Origin: Prosapia bicincta
Taxonomy: Eukaryota > Arthropoda > Insecta > Hemiptera > Cercopidae
Direction of reading: 5' to 3'
Length of the DNA stretch: 64,000 nucleotides
Assembly: GCA_036971475.1 (NCBI GenBank)
Contig: JBAIZL010000006.1
Location: forward strand, 11,251,656-11,315,655
The notes beneath the pieces are model-generated. The model searched no databases. It was not told the origin of the DNA and was given only the letters and a program-made list of their open reading frames with translations. Positions 48,370 to 59,411 of the stretch are shown in pieces; position 1 is the first letter of the stretch; each line of letters starts with the position of its first letter. The translations under genes and the position numbers were made by a program.

Positions 48370-51300
48370 TTATACAACATTACTATATACCTATATTTAA
48401 ATATACCTATGAAGTCTCCAATTAGAATAGATTTGGTTATAATTTTATACATTACTTTATACCTATATTTAAATATACCTATGAAGACTCCAATTAGAAT
48501 AGATTTGGTTATAATTTTATACATTACTATATACCTATATTTAAATATACCTATGAAGTCTCCAATTAGAATAGATTTGGTTATAATTTTATACATTACT
48601 ATATACCTATATTTAAATATACCTATGAAGTCTCCAGTTAGGATAGATTTGGTTGTAATTTTATACATTACTATATACCTATATTTAAATATACCTATGA
48701 AGTCTCCAATAAGAATAGATTTGGTTATAATTTTATACATTGCTATATACCTATATTTAAATATACCCATGAAGTCTCCAATTAGGATAGATTTGGTTAT
48801 AATTTTATACATTACTATATACCTATATTTAAATATACCTATGAAGTCTCCAATAAGAATAGATTTGGTTATAATTTGATACATTGCTATATACCTATAT
48901 TTAAATATACCTATGAAGTCTCCAATAAGAATAGCTTTGGTTATAATTTTATACATTACTATATACCTATATTTAAATATACCTATGAAGTCTCCAGTTA
49001 GGATAGATTTGGTTGTAATTTTATACATTACTATATACCTATATTTAAATATACCTATGAAGTCTCCAATTAGAATAGATTTGGTTATAATTTTATACAT
49101 TACTATATACCTATATTTAAATATACCTATGAAGTCTCCAATTAGAATAGATTTGGTTGTAATTTTATACATTACTATAAACCTATATTTAAATATACCT
49201 ATGAAGTCTCCAGTTAGGATAGATTTGGTTGTAATTTTATACATTACTATATACCTATATTTAAATATACCTATGAAGTCTCCAATTAGAATAGATTTGG
49301 TTATAATTTTATACATTACTATATACCTATATTTAAATATAGCTATGAAGTCTCCAATTAGAATAGATTTGGTTATAATTTTATACATTACTATATACCT
49401 ATATTTAAATATACCTATGAAGTCTCCAATTAGGATAGATTTGGTTGTAATTTTATACATTACTATATACCTATATTTAAATATACCTATGAAGTCTCCA
49501 ATTAGAATAGATTTGGTTGTAATTTTATACATTACTATATACCTATATTTAAATATACCTATGAAGTCTCCAATTAGGATAGATTTGGTTGTAATTTTAT
49601 ACATTACTATATACCTATATTTAAATATACCTATGAAGTCTCCAATTAGAATAGATTTGGTTGTAATTTTATACATTACTATATACCTATATTTAAATAT
49701 ACCTATGAAGTCTCCAATTAGGATAGATTTGGTTGTAATTTTATACATTACTATATACCTATATTTAAATATACCTATGAAGTCTCCAATTAGGATAGAT
49801 TTGGTTGTAATTTTATACATTACTATATACCTATATTTAAATATACCTATGAAGTCTCCAATTAGAATAGATTTGGTTATAATTTTATACATTACTATAT
49901 ACCTATATTTAAATATACCTATGAAGTCTCCAATTAGAATAGATTTGGTTATAATTTTATACATTACTATATACCTATATTTAAATATACCTATGAAGTC
50001 TCCAATTAGGATAGATTTGGTTGTAATTTTATACATTACTATATACCTATATTTAAATATACCTATGAAGTCTCCAATTAGGATAGATTTGGCTGTAATT
50101 TTATACATTACTATATACCTATATTTAAATATACCTATGAAGTCTCCAGTGAGGATAGATTTGGTTGTAATTTTATACATTACTATATACCTATATTTAA
50201 ATATACCTATGAAGTCTCCAGTTAGGATAGATTTGGTTGTAACTTTATACATTACTATATACCTATATTTAAATATACCTATGAAGTCTCCAGTTAGGAT
50301 AGATTTGGTTGTAATATTATACATTACTATATACCTATATTTAAACATACCTATGAAGTCTCCAGTTAGGATAGATTTGGTTGTAATTTTATACATTACT
50401 ATATACCTATATTTAAATATACCTATGAAGTCTCCAGTTAGGATAGATTTGGTTGTAAGTTTATACATTACTATATACCTATATTTAAATATACCTATGA
50501 AGTCTCCAGTTAGGATAGATTTGGTTGTAATTTTATACATTACTATATACCTATATTTAAATATACCTATGAAGTCTCCAATTAGGATAGATTTGGTTGT
50601 AATTTTATACATTACTATATACCTATATTTAAATATACCTATGAAGTCTCCAATTAGGATAGATTTGGTTATAATTTTATACAACATTACTATATACCTA
50701 TATTTAAATATACCTATGAAGTCTCCAGTTAGGATAGATTTGGTTGTAATTTTATACATTACTATATACCTATATTTAAATATACCTATGAAGTCTCCAA
50801 TTAGGATAGATTTGGTTATAATTTTATACAACATTACTATATACCTATATTTAAATATACCTATGAAGTCTCCAATTAGGATAGATTTGGTTATAATTTT
50901 ATACAACATTACTATATACCTATATTTAAATATACCTATGAAGTCTCCAATTAGGATAGATTTGGTTATAATTTTATACAACATTACTATATACCTATAT
51001 TTAAATATACCTATGAAGTCTCCAATTAGGATAGATTTGGTTATAATTTTATACAACATTACTATATACCTATATTTAAATATACCTATGAAGTCTCCAA
51101 TTAGGATAGATTTGGTTATAATTTTATACAACATTACTATATACCTATATTTAAATATACCTATGAAGTCTCCAATTAGGATAGATTTGGTTATAATTTT
51201 ATACAACATTACTATATACCTATATTTAAATATACCTATGAAGTCTCCAGTTAGGATAGATTTGGTTGTAATTTTATACATTACTATATACCTATATTTA

Positions 51301-51578
51301 AATATACCTATGAAGTCTCCAATTAGGATAGATTTGGTTATAATTTTATACAACATTACTATATACCTATATTTAAATATACCTATGAAGTCTCCAATTA
51401 GGATAGATTTGGTTATAATTTTATACATTACTATATACCTATATTTAAATATACCTATGAAATTTCCAATTAGGATAGATTTGGTTGTAATTTTATACAT
51501 TACTATATACCTATTATAAAATATACCTGTAAAGTGTCCAGTTACGATGGATTTGGTTGTAATTTTATACAACATTAC

Positions 51579-51670
51579 CTAATTAGACGTCTATTTTTAC
51601 GGAGTAATTCTTTTTGCCGGCTGACGTCACGAGCTGTCTTACATGTGTACATTTGTTTAGTTAAATCTTT
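51579..51670. other. Non-satellite spacer between inverted satellite arms
   Basis: These 92 bp do not match the satellite. They contain a 10-bp palindrome, TAGACGTCTA (51584-51593), and a full palindromic CRE/ATF-type site, TGACGTCA (51622-51629), in a less AT-rich patch. No open frame of note is present. In a foldback element this would be the central segment between arms. Confidence 0.6.
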
Positions 51671-51876
51671 AAAATTACAACCAAATCCATCCTAGCTGGA
51701 TACTTTACAGGTATATTTTATAATAGGTATATAGTAATGTATAAAATTACAACCAAATCTATCCTAATTGGAAACTTCATAGGTATATTTAAATATAGGT
51801 ATATAGTAATGTATAAAATTACAACCAAATCTATCCTAATTGGAAACTTCATAGGTATATTTAAATATAGGTATAT
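51671..51876 (-). repeat. Inverted satellite arm, about three 72-bp units
   Basis: Read on the minus strand, this segment gives about three 72-bp units. The innermost (51671-51742) is divergent with CTGTAAAGTATCC; the next two carry GTTTCCAATTAGG. Homology stops at about 51876, followed by AACATTAACC, which is unrelated. It is the only part of the satellite in opposite orientation within the window. Confidence 0.9.
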
Positions 51877-52965
51877 AACATTAACCTTCTGTCGCAATAA
51901 CGTTAATAATAATTAGCTTCAGGACATGTTTTTGAACAATTTTATACTTTTTTCTCAGGTGGTTGGCAACGTGCATTTGCACTAAGAATTTCTATAGGCT
52001 TTTTCAGCCTCAGGTCGACCCATAGTACAGCGCATATTGACTGTAAACCGTAGGGCTTAAGTAAAGGTAGCTGTTCTCCTTTGCCGGTAGAAAAGAAACC
52101 GTTATTGTTATTAAAAGACATTACACAACTTTGTAAGCTACATTTTACTCTAGAGCTAGCATTTGTTTCAATATAAAACGATTTTTTTGCCTATTATTCT
52201 AAATTTGTACTTTATATTCATTTCAATGAATAGGGAGATTATCACGCAGCTAATATTTTGTTGCTGTAAAATTTGGTTTGTACATTTTTCAACAGTCGCA
52301 ACTGAAAGCTGCGCGATTCTGATTTAAGTTATTAAATTGAACTATTACCAAATGGTAGCGTAAGTTAACTAACTAATTTTTAGGTTATGGGATAACAAAT
52401 TATTTATGATTAAGCAATTTTATAATTGATTGCTTTATTTTTAGCCTGTCACTAATTCGAAACAATTGGTATCTTTCCTTTGTCTTTGTTGCTTAAGGGT
52501 AAATCACCCCATTTTGCATGATGAAGTAGAACATGGTTTTGACCAGTTTTATTGTATGCCCTGTCAGTAGTTTTTACCTTTAGTTATTGTGCAGGTTCTG
52601 GTTTAAATGTGCCCTACCAGAAAAAAATCTTTTTTGCCGTCCCATCCATTTAACGTCCTGTAAACATCAGATACTCTCCTCAAATCTAGCTCAGTACCAA
52701 AAGCCATGTTCCTAAATTCTACCAGCAGCCGCATGCTGCAAAAACCTCGGGGGCCACCAAACCCCCTCCTTCTTTCACTGGCTGAGAGAGAATATTCACT
52801 AAAATTGGTTAATTTTAGATGATGCGAAAAGTCTAATGTTTCTTAGGTTTACAGTATTTAAACACCTGTTGGTAGAATTAACCTTGGGATTTTTGGACGT
52901 TAGCAGGATAAATTAACGACCCAATAAATTAATATTTTTTATTTGGGTTTCAGTTATTGTTTGCA

Positions 52966-52968
<3 letters not shown>
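51877..52968. other. Low-copy sequence without recognised features
   Basis: About 1.1 kb with no open frame long enough to support a gene, no tandem repeat and no RNA gene that I recognise. Base composition is mixed and less monotonous than the satellite. It could be intergenic or intronic. Confidence 0.5.
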
Positions 52969-53192
<224 letters not shown>

Positions 53193-53576
53193 TCGATATA
53201 GCCCTAATGCCAAAGTATCCATGTTTTAAATAAATTTGTTGATGTTTGTATATTCTTTTATTAGGCTAGTTTCTTCTAAAACATTTTTTTAAGTGGTTCT
53301 GCTTTATTTATATTCAAGGGTCAAATTCTTTTTATTTCACGCAACTAAGATCACTAGGACAATATTTTCATTAACATTGAACGTCAATTTTAGACCTGTA
53401 AGATTTTGGTTTTTCTTACGATCATCTTCAAATTTTTGTGTTATAGTTCTGTATTTAATTTATTTGTTTATTGTTTTCAAAAGCTTATAAAGATGCATTC
53501 ACAAGCTGTTCGTCCAAGACAGTGAATTTATCTCCGCAAAGTTAATTTTAAATCCATTGGTTTCTAGACAGGTTCC

Positions 53577-53586
53577 GGGACTTTCC
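53577..53586 (+). promoter_or_regulatory. Consensus kappaB-type motif GGGACTTTCC
   Basis: The 10-mer GGGACTTTCC is an exact match to the classical Rel/NF-kappaB site. It stands in otherwise AT-rich sequence with no gene next to it in the window. A chance match is quite possible over 64 kb. Confidence 0.25.
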
Positions 53587-53660
53587 AGTTTACCAAGAAT
53601 AATACAAATTGTTTGCGTTAACGCCATCTAGTTGGCTTTGTTTGCTTTCGTAGGTGTGGA

Positions 53661-53683
53661 TGTGCGGATTACATTTCCGCACA
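53661..53683. other. Perfect 8-bp inverted repeat
   Basis: TGTGCGGA (53661-53668) and TCCGCACA (53676-53683) are exact reverse complements around a 7-nt loop. Such a GC-containing stem is unusual in this AT-rich area. It could be a dyad binding site or a small hairpin; there is no T-run or gene to suggest a terminator. Confidence 0.5.
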
Positions 53684-53704
53684 ACTTTACACATCTGATC
53701 CAGA

Positions 53705-53715
53705 ACTTCCGGGAA
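53705..53715 (+). promoter_or_regulatory. Overlapping ETS-like and STAT-like motif
   Basis: ACTTCCGGGAA contains ACTTCCGG (the ETS core on the minus strand is CCGGAAGT) and TTCCGGGAA, which fits TTCNNNGAA of STAT sites. It lies about 120 bp from the kappaB-type motif. Function is unproven. Confidence 0.2.
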
Positions 53716-53859
53716 CAACACTGTTCATTTCCTGTTCCAGTTAAATGTAATTCTTAAGTGGTTGTTCTTATTCTATGACATTTTGCACAATGATTGAGGG
53801 TGGAACTTTGTTTTCCTATGTCTCAATTTTCTATTCGTAAATTTGTAGGGATGTTTTTA

Positions 53860-55045
53860 GGTGGTTTCCATTTTTCAATTTCTACTATTCACTCTCTCCC
53901 TGTAAATCCGTGTATTTATATATTTTGTTCAAATTTTCAATCGTTAATAAAACACATTTTATTCATCCAATCAAGTGTAAATACATTTGTTAGACCTGTA
54001 GTGGATGACTCTTGATGTTAATATAGTTCTTTTTTCAAATATAAGTTGTTTAATTAAATTTAATTAATTGATTATTATAATAAATTTCGCTTTCTGTTTT
54101 GACATTTAATATTTTAACTCTGTCATATGTAGGCTATCTACATATGTATATTAGTTGTAATTATTTAATCAAAAGTAAATACAAATTTTTATTCGTTACA
54201 TTCGTATCCTAGATACATATCTAGGAATTGACTGTAATATTTTTTTGTATTACTTCTTCATTAGGATAGTTGGAAAATGAGAGTAAAGGAGAGTAAAATA
54301 TGTATTAATTTAGGATAAATAACAATTTCGATTTTTCTCATCTTAAATAAGTCTGTATACTCTTTCTCATTCTTTTATGAAGATCTTATGAAAATCTATG
54401 AAGTATTTATAAAAACAAGGACTGTAAAATAAAACTTTTAAACAAAATTGCTACTGAGGTTAACAAAGAAACATTTTATTTTAGCTACATTTTACATTAT
54501 AATTACAACTAATATAAATATGTATATACATATGTCAGAATAACAATATTAAGTGGCTAAATAGAAAGCTAATTCCCTTGCAATATTCCCTTTTCCTTTC
54601 TATTTACAGTATTTGGTCTTATACTATTATATATGTTTGTTACTATTTATTACCTTTTTTCCTTTCTAATTTGAGAAGCTGATAGTGGTCTATAATTTCT
54701 CATTCTAACCATCTCTTGTAATGCTTTGTTAGTGCATGGAACGTTTCGGTTATAATTTCATATACATCTTTATGTTATATGTTTCTAGCAGTGGGAAAGT
54801 TGCTTGAATTTCAAATATGAATTTATTCAGTTCGAATCCGTCCTGAGACTTATATTTATAAATTTTATAATTGATTAAATATTTTTAAAAAACTGTATTA
54901 AGATCAAGTAGCATCCACTGCAAGTTGAAGCGAATGTATATGAACTTGAGTGGAGGAATGGAAAATATTTCATTAACGACTGAAAATTTGAACAAGGGAT
55001 AGATAAAGAGAGTGTGAACTAATATGACGAATTGGATAAATAATA
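53860..55045. mobile_element. Inverted-repeat element, copy 1 (non-autonomous DNA-element-like)
   Basis: The left end (about 53860-54200) and the right end (about 54475-55045) are reverse complements over long segments. Left GTTCAAATTTTCAATCGTTAAT pairs with right ATTAACGACTGAAAATTTGAAC (each quoted only to locate it). Left GTAGTGGATGACTC pairs with right AGCATCCACTGC. Left CTATTCACTCTCTCCC pairs with right GAGAGTGTGAACTAATA. An inner pair around ACATATGTATAT and AAACAGAAAGCGAAATTTA also matches. Internal sequence at 54600-54900 is homologous, inverted, to 60780-61090. No transposase frame is visible, so it is non-autonomous or decayed. Exact termini and target duplication could not be fixed. 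Confidence 0.7.
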
Positions 55046-55139
55046 ACCTAGTGGAGTAATAATAATAATTTCCTTTCTCTTTGGATTGAAAAGTTTGTGC
55101 ACGATGTGTATATCAAAAATAATTAGGCGGAAAAACACG

Positions 55140-55153
55140 GTTACCATGGCAAC
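55140..55153. promoter_or_regulatory. RFX X-box motif GTTACCATGGCAAC
   Basis: GTTACCATGGCAAC matches the symmetric X-box consensus GTTNCCATGGNAAC in full, at both half-sites and spacing. RFX factors (DAF-19 and Rfx in animals) bind such sites upstream of ciliary genes. Its 3' bases overlap the first AACCAAACGC of the 124-bp satellite, which suggests it lies outside the repeated unit. No adjacent gene is visible, so a regulatory role is only inferred. Confidence 0.4.
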
Positions 55154-56929
55154 CAAACGCAGAACGTTTCCTGTGATCTGCATTATCCGGCGAATCTGTG
55201 TACGGAGTTATTAATTAAACACCCTGTTTGGTTAGTGTGAGTCGACTATATGATGCGTATAACTCAGTACACTAAACCAAACGCAGAACGTTTCCTGTGA
55301 TCTGTATTATCCGGCGAATCTGTGTACGGAGTTATTAATTAAACACCCTGTTTGGTTAGTGTGAGTCGACTATATGATGCGTATATCTCAGTACACTAAA
55401 CCAAACGCAGAACGTTTCCTGTGATCTGTATTATCCGGCGAATCTGTGTACGGAGTTATTAATTAAACACCCTGTTTGGTTAGTGTGAGTCGACTACATG
55501 ATGCGTATATCTCAGTACACTAAACCAAACGCAGAACGTTTCCTGTGATCTGTATTATCCGGCGAATCTGTGTACGGAGTTATTAATTAAACACCCTGTT
55601 TGGTTAGTGTGAGTCGATTATATGATGCGTATATCTCAGTACACTAAACCAAACGCAGAACGTTTCCTGTGATCTGTATTATCCGGCGAATCTGTGTACG
55701 GAGTTATTAATTAAACACCCTGTTTGGTTAGTGTGAGTCGACTATATGATGCGTATATCTCAGTACACTAAACCAAACGCAGAACGTTTCCTGTGATCTG
55801 TATTATCCGGCGAATCTGTGTACGGAGTTATTAATTAAACACCCTGTTTGGTTAGTGTGAGTCGACTATATGATGCGTATATCTCAGTACACTAAACCAA
55901 ACGCAGAACGTTTCCTGTGATCTGTATTATCCGGCGAATCTGTGTACGGAGTTATTAATTAAACACCCTGTTTGGTTAGTGTGAGTCGACTATATGATGC
56001 GTATATCTCAGTACACTAAACCAAACGCAGAACGTTTCCTGTGATCTGTATTATCCGGCGAATCTGTGTACGGAGTTATTAATTAAACACCCTGTTTGGT
56101 TAGTGTGAGTCGACTATATGATGCGTATATCTCAGTACACTAAACCAAACGCAGAACGTTTCCTGTGATCTGTATTATCCGGCGAATCTGTGTACGGAGT
56201 TATTAATTAAACACCCTGTTTGGTTAGTGTGAGTCGACTATATGATGCGTATATCTCAGTACACTAAACCAAACGCAGAACGTTTCCTGTGATCTGTATT
56301 ATCCGGCGAATCTGTGTACGGAGTTATTAATTAAACACCCTGTTTGGTTAGTGTGAGTCGACTATATGATGCGTATATCTCAGTACACTAAACCAAACGC
56401 AGAACGTTTCCTGTGATCTGTATTATCCGGCGAATCTGTGTACGGAGTTATTAATTAAACACCCTGTTTGGTTAGTGTGAATCGACTATATGATGCGTAT
56501 ATCTCAGTACACTAAACCAAACGCAGAACGTTTCCTGTGATCTGTATTATCCGGCGAATCTGTGTACGGAGTTATTAATTAAACACCCTGTTTGGTTAGT
56601 GTGAGTCGACTATATGATGCGTATATTTCAGTACACTAAACCAAACGCAGAACGTTTCCTGTGATCTGTATTATCCGGCGAATCTGTGTACGGAGTTATT
56701 AATTAAACACCCTGTTTGGTTAGTGTGAGTCGACTATATGATGCGTATATCTCAGTACACTAAACCAAACGCAGAACGTTTCCTGTGATCTGTATTATCC
56801 GGCGAATCTGTGTAATGAGTTATTAATTAAACACCCTGTTTGGTTAGTGTGAGTCGACTATATGATGCGTATATTTCAGTACACTAAACCAAACGCAGAA
56901 CGTTTCCTGTGATCTGTATTATCCGGCGA

Positions 56930-58170
56930 ATCTGTGTACGGAGTTATTAATTAAACACCCTGTTTGGTTAGTGTGAGTCGACCTTATGATGCGTATATCT
57001 CAGTACACTAAACCAAACGCAGAACGTTTCCTGTGATCTGTATTATCCGGCGAATCTGTGTACGGAGTTATTAATTAAACACCCTGTTTGGTTAGTGTGA
57101 GTCGGCTATATGATGCGTATATCTCAGTACACTAAACCAAACGCAGAACGTTTCCTGTGATCTGTATTATCCGGCGAATCTGTGTACGGAGTTATTAATT
57201 AAACACCATGTTTGGTTAGTGTGAGTCGACTATATGATGCGTATATCTCAGTACACTAAACCAAACGCAGAACGTTTCCTGTGATCTGTATTATCCGGCG
57301 AATCTGTGTACGGAGTTATTAATTAAACACCCTGTTTGGTTAGTGTGAGTCGACTATATGATGCGTATATCTCAGTACACTAAACCAAACGCAGAACGTT
57401 TCCCGTGATCTGTATTATCCGGCGAATCTGTGTACGGAGTTATTAATTAAACACCCTGTTTGGTTAGTGTGAGTCGACTATATGATGCGTATATCTCAGT
57501 ACACTAAACCAAACGCAGAACGTTTCCCGTGATCTGTATTATCCGGCGAATCTGTGTACGGAGTTATTAATTAAACACCCTGTTTGGTTAGTGTGAGTCG
57601 ACTATATGATGCGTATATCTCAGTACACTAAACCAAACGCAGAACGTTTCCTGTGATCTGTATTATCCGGCGAATCTGTGTACGGAGTTATTAATTAAAC
57701 ACCCTGTTTGGTTAGTGTGAGTCGACTATATGATGCGGTTATCTCAGTACACTAAACCAAACGCAGAACGTTTCCTGTGATCTGTATTATCCGGCGAATC
57801 TGTGTACGGAGTTATTAATTAAACACCCTGTTATGGTTAGTGTGAGTCGACTATATGATGCGTATATCTCAGTACACTAAACCAAACGCAGAACGTTTCC
57901 TGTGATCTGTATTTTCCGGCGAATCTGTGTACGGAGTTATTAATTAAACACCCTGTTTGGTTAGTGTGAGTCGACTATATGATGCGTATATCTCAGTACA
58001 CTAAACCAAACGCAGAACGTTTCCCGTGATCTGTATTATCCGGCGAATCTGTGTACGGAGTTATTAATTAAACACCCTGTTTGGTTAGTGTGAGTCGACT
58101 ATATGATGCGTATATCTCAGTACACTAAACCAAACGCAGAACGTTTCCTGTGATCTGTATTTTCCGGCGA
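56930..58170 (+). repeat. 1,241-bp (10-unit) block within the 124-bp array, copy 1
   Basis: Private variants recur in order at a constant 1,241-bp offset. ACCTTATG occurs at 56981 and 58222, GTCGGCTA at 57101 and 58342, GTTATGG at about 57830 and 59071, and ATTTTCCGG at 57911/59152 and 58159/59400. The offset is 10 x 124 + 1, explained by the shared 1-bp insertion. The left edge lies between about 56877 and 56980 and the right edge between about 58160 and 58221; the coordinates given are a midpoint choice. Confidence 0.92.
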
Positions 58171-59411
58171 ATCTGTGTACGGAGTTATTAATTAAACACC
58201 CTGTTTGGTTAGTGTGAGTCGACCTTATGATGCGTATATCTCAGTACACTAAACCAAACGCAGAACGTTTCCTGTGATCTGTATTATCCGGCGAATCTGT
58301 GTACGGAGTTATTAATTAAACACCCTGTTTGGTTAGTGTGAGTCGGCTATATGATGCGTATATCTCAGTACACTAAACCAAACGCAGAACGTTTCCTGTG
58401 ATCTGTATTATCCGGCGAATCTGTGTACGGAGTTATTAATTAAACACCATGTTTGGTTAGTGTGAGTCGACTATATGATGCGTATATCTCAGTACACTAA
58501 ACCAAACGCAGAACGTTTCCTGTGATCTGTATTATCCGGCGAATCTGTGTACGGAGTTATTAATTAAACACCCTGTTTGGTTAGTGTGAGTCGACTATAT
58601 GATGCGTATATCTCAGTACACTAAACCAAACGCAGAACGTTTCCCGTGATCTGTATTATCCGGCGAATCTGTGTACGGAGTTATTAATTAAACACCCTGT
58701 TTGGTTAGTGTGAGTCGACTATATGATGCGTATATCTCAGTACACTAAACCAAACGCAGAACGTTTCCCGTGATCTGTATTATCCGGCGAATCTGTGTAC
58801 GGAGTTATTAATTAAACACCCTGTTTGGTTAGTGTGAGTCGACTATATGATGCGTATATCTCAGTACACTAAACCAAACGCAGAACGTTTCCTGTGATCT
58901 GTATTATCCGGCGAATCTGTGTACGGAGTTATTAATTAAACACCCTGTTTGGTTAGTGTGAGTCGACTATATGATGCGGTTATCTCAGTACACTAAACCA
59001 AACGCAGAACGTTTCCTGTGATCTGTATTATCCGGCGAATCTGTGTACGGAGTTATTAATTAAACACCCTGTTATGGTTAGTGTGAGTCGACTATATGAT
59101 GCGTATATCTCAGTACACTAAACCAAACGCAGAACGTTTCCTGTGATCTGTATTTTCCGGCGAATCTGTGTACGGAGTTATTAATTAAACACCCTGTTTG
59201 GTTAGTGTGAGTCGACTATATGATGCGTATATCTCAGTACACTAAACCAAACGCAGAACGTTTCCCGTGATCTGTATTATCCGGCGAATCTGTGTACGGA
59301 GTTATTAATTAAACACCCTGTTTGGTTAGTGTGAGTCGACTATATGATGCGTATATCTCAGTACACTAAACCAAACGCAGAACGTTTCCTGTGATCTGTA
59401 TTTTCCGGCGA
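58171..59411 (+). repeat. 1,241-bp (10-unit) block within the 124-bp array, copy 2
   Basis: This is the adjacent tandem copy of the preceding ten units, carrying the same set of private variants. I saw no difference between the two copies when comparing their markers, so the duplication appears very recent. Immediately after it, the unit at 59463 has the common GACTATATG instead of GACCTTATG, which marks the end. Confidence 0.9.

Larger units (their letters stand above)
31..51578 (+). repeat. 72-bp satellite, giant head-to-tail array
   Basis: The sequence shows a uniform 72-bp period for about 51.5 kb, roughly 715 units by length. Each unit runs ATGAAGTCTCCA, then GTTAGGATAGAT or ATTAGAAYAGAT, GGTTRTAATTTTAT, ACATTACTATATA, CCTAYATTTAAATATACCT. 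Most variation falls on a few toggling positions: G/A after CCA, GGA/GAA, T/C in GAYAGAT, G/A in GTTRTAA, and T/C in CCTAYATTT. Some units are 75 bp, with an extra ACA before the ATTACTATA segment. Marker spacings are near-exact multiples of 72, as expected when arrays evolve by unequal exchange of whole units. The array may continue left of the window, since bases 1-8 match the unit. One frame on each strand is open through the unit; I treat both as non-coding. Confidence 0.97.
51440..51876. repeat. Fold-back junction at the array's right end
   Basis: The last two forward units (about 51440-51578) and the first two inverted units (51671-51815) mirror each other. Both have CCTATTATAAAATATACC followed by CTGTAAAGT, TCCAG and GGATTTGG in the innermost unit. 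The next unit outward has AATTTCC (forward) or GTTTCC (inverted, read on the minus strand) in place of GTCTCC. The arms pair for at least 140 bp around a 92-bp centre. This layout fits a foldback-type transposon or a MITE with subterminal tandem repeats. An inversion at an array end is the alternative. Confidence 0.85.
53193..53859. other. Low-copy sequence, no gene supported
   Basis: Short open frames here (for example 53293-53490) have no recognisable domain and end without context such as splice signals or a family match. The stretch includes an 8-bp perfect hairpin, a consensus kappaB motif and an overlapping ETS/STAT-like motif, listed separately. Confidence 0.5.

Noticed and set aside
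21763..48879. Plus-strand frame of about 9,038 codons as a multi-pass membrane protein
   Set aside because: The hydrophobic 24-residue repeat follows from the AT-rich unit. There is no unique N- or C-terminal region, no promoter and no change in variation pattern at the frame ends.
21726..51575. Minus-strand frame of about 9,949 codons as a giant repeat protein
   Set aside because: It is a by-product of a 72-bp satellite without in-frame stops. An equally long frame exists on the other strand, variable sites are mostly non-synonymous in both, and stop codons arise at array mutations without any effect on unit structure.
31..51578. CRISPR array
   Set aside because: Units are contiguous and entirely repeated, with no unique spacers, and the window is eukaryotic in character.
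53293..54015. Two short plus-strand frames (65 and 73 codons) as genes
   Set aside because: No recognisable domain. The second frame overlaps the arm of an inverted-repeat element that recurs elsewhere in non-coding form.
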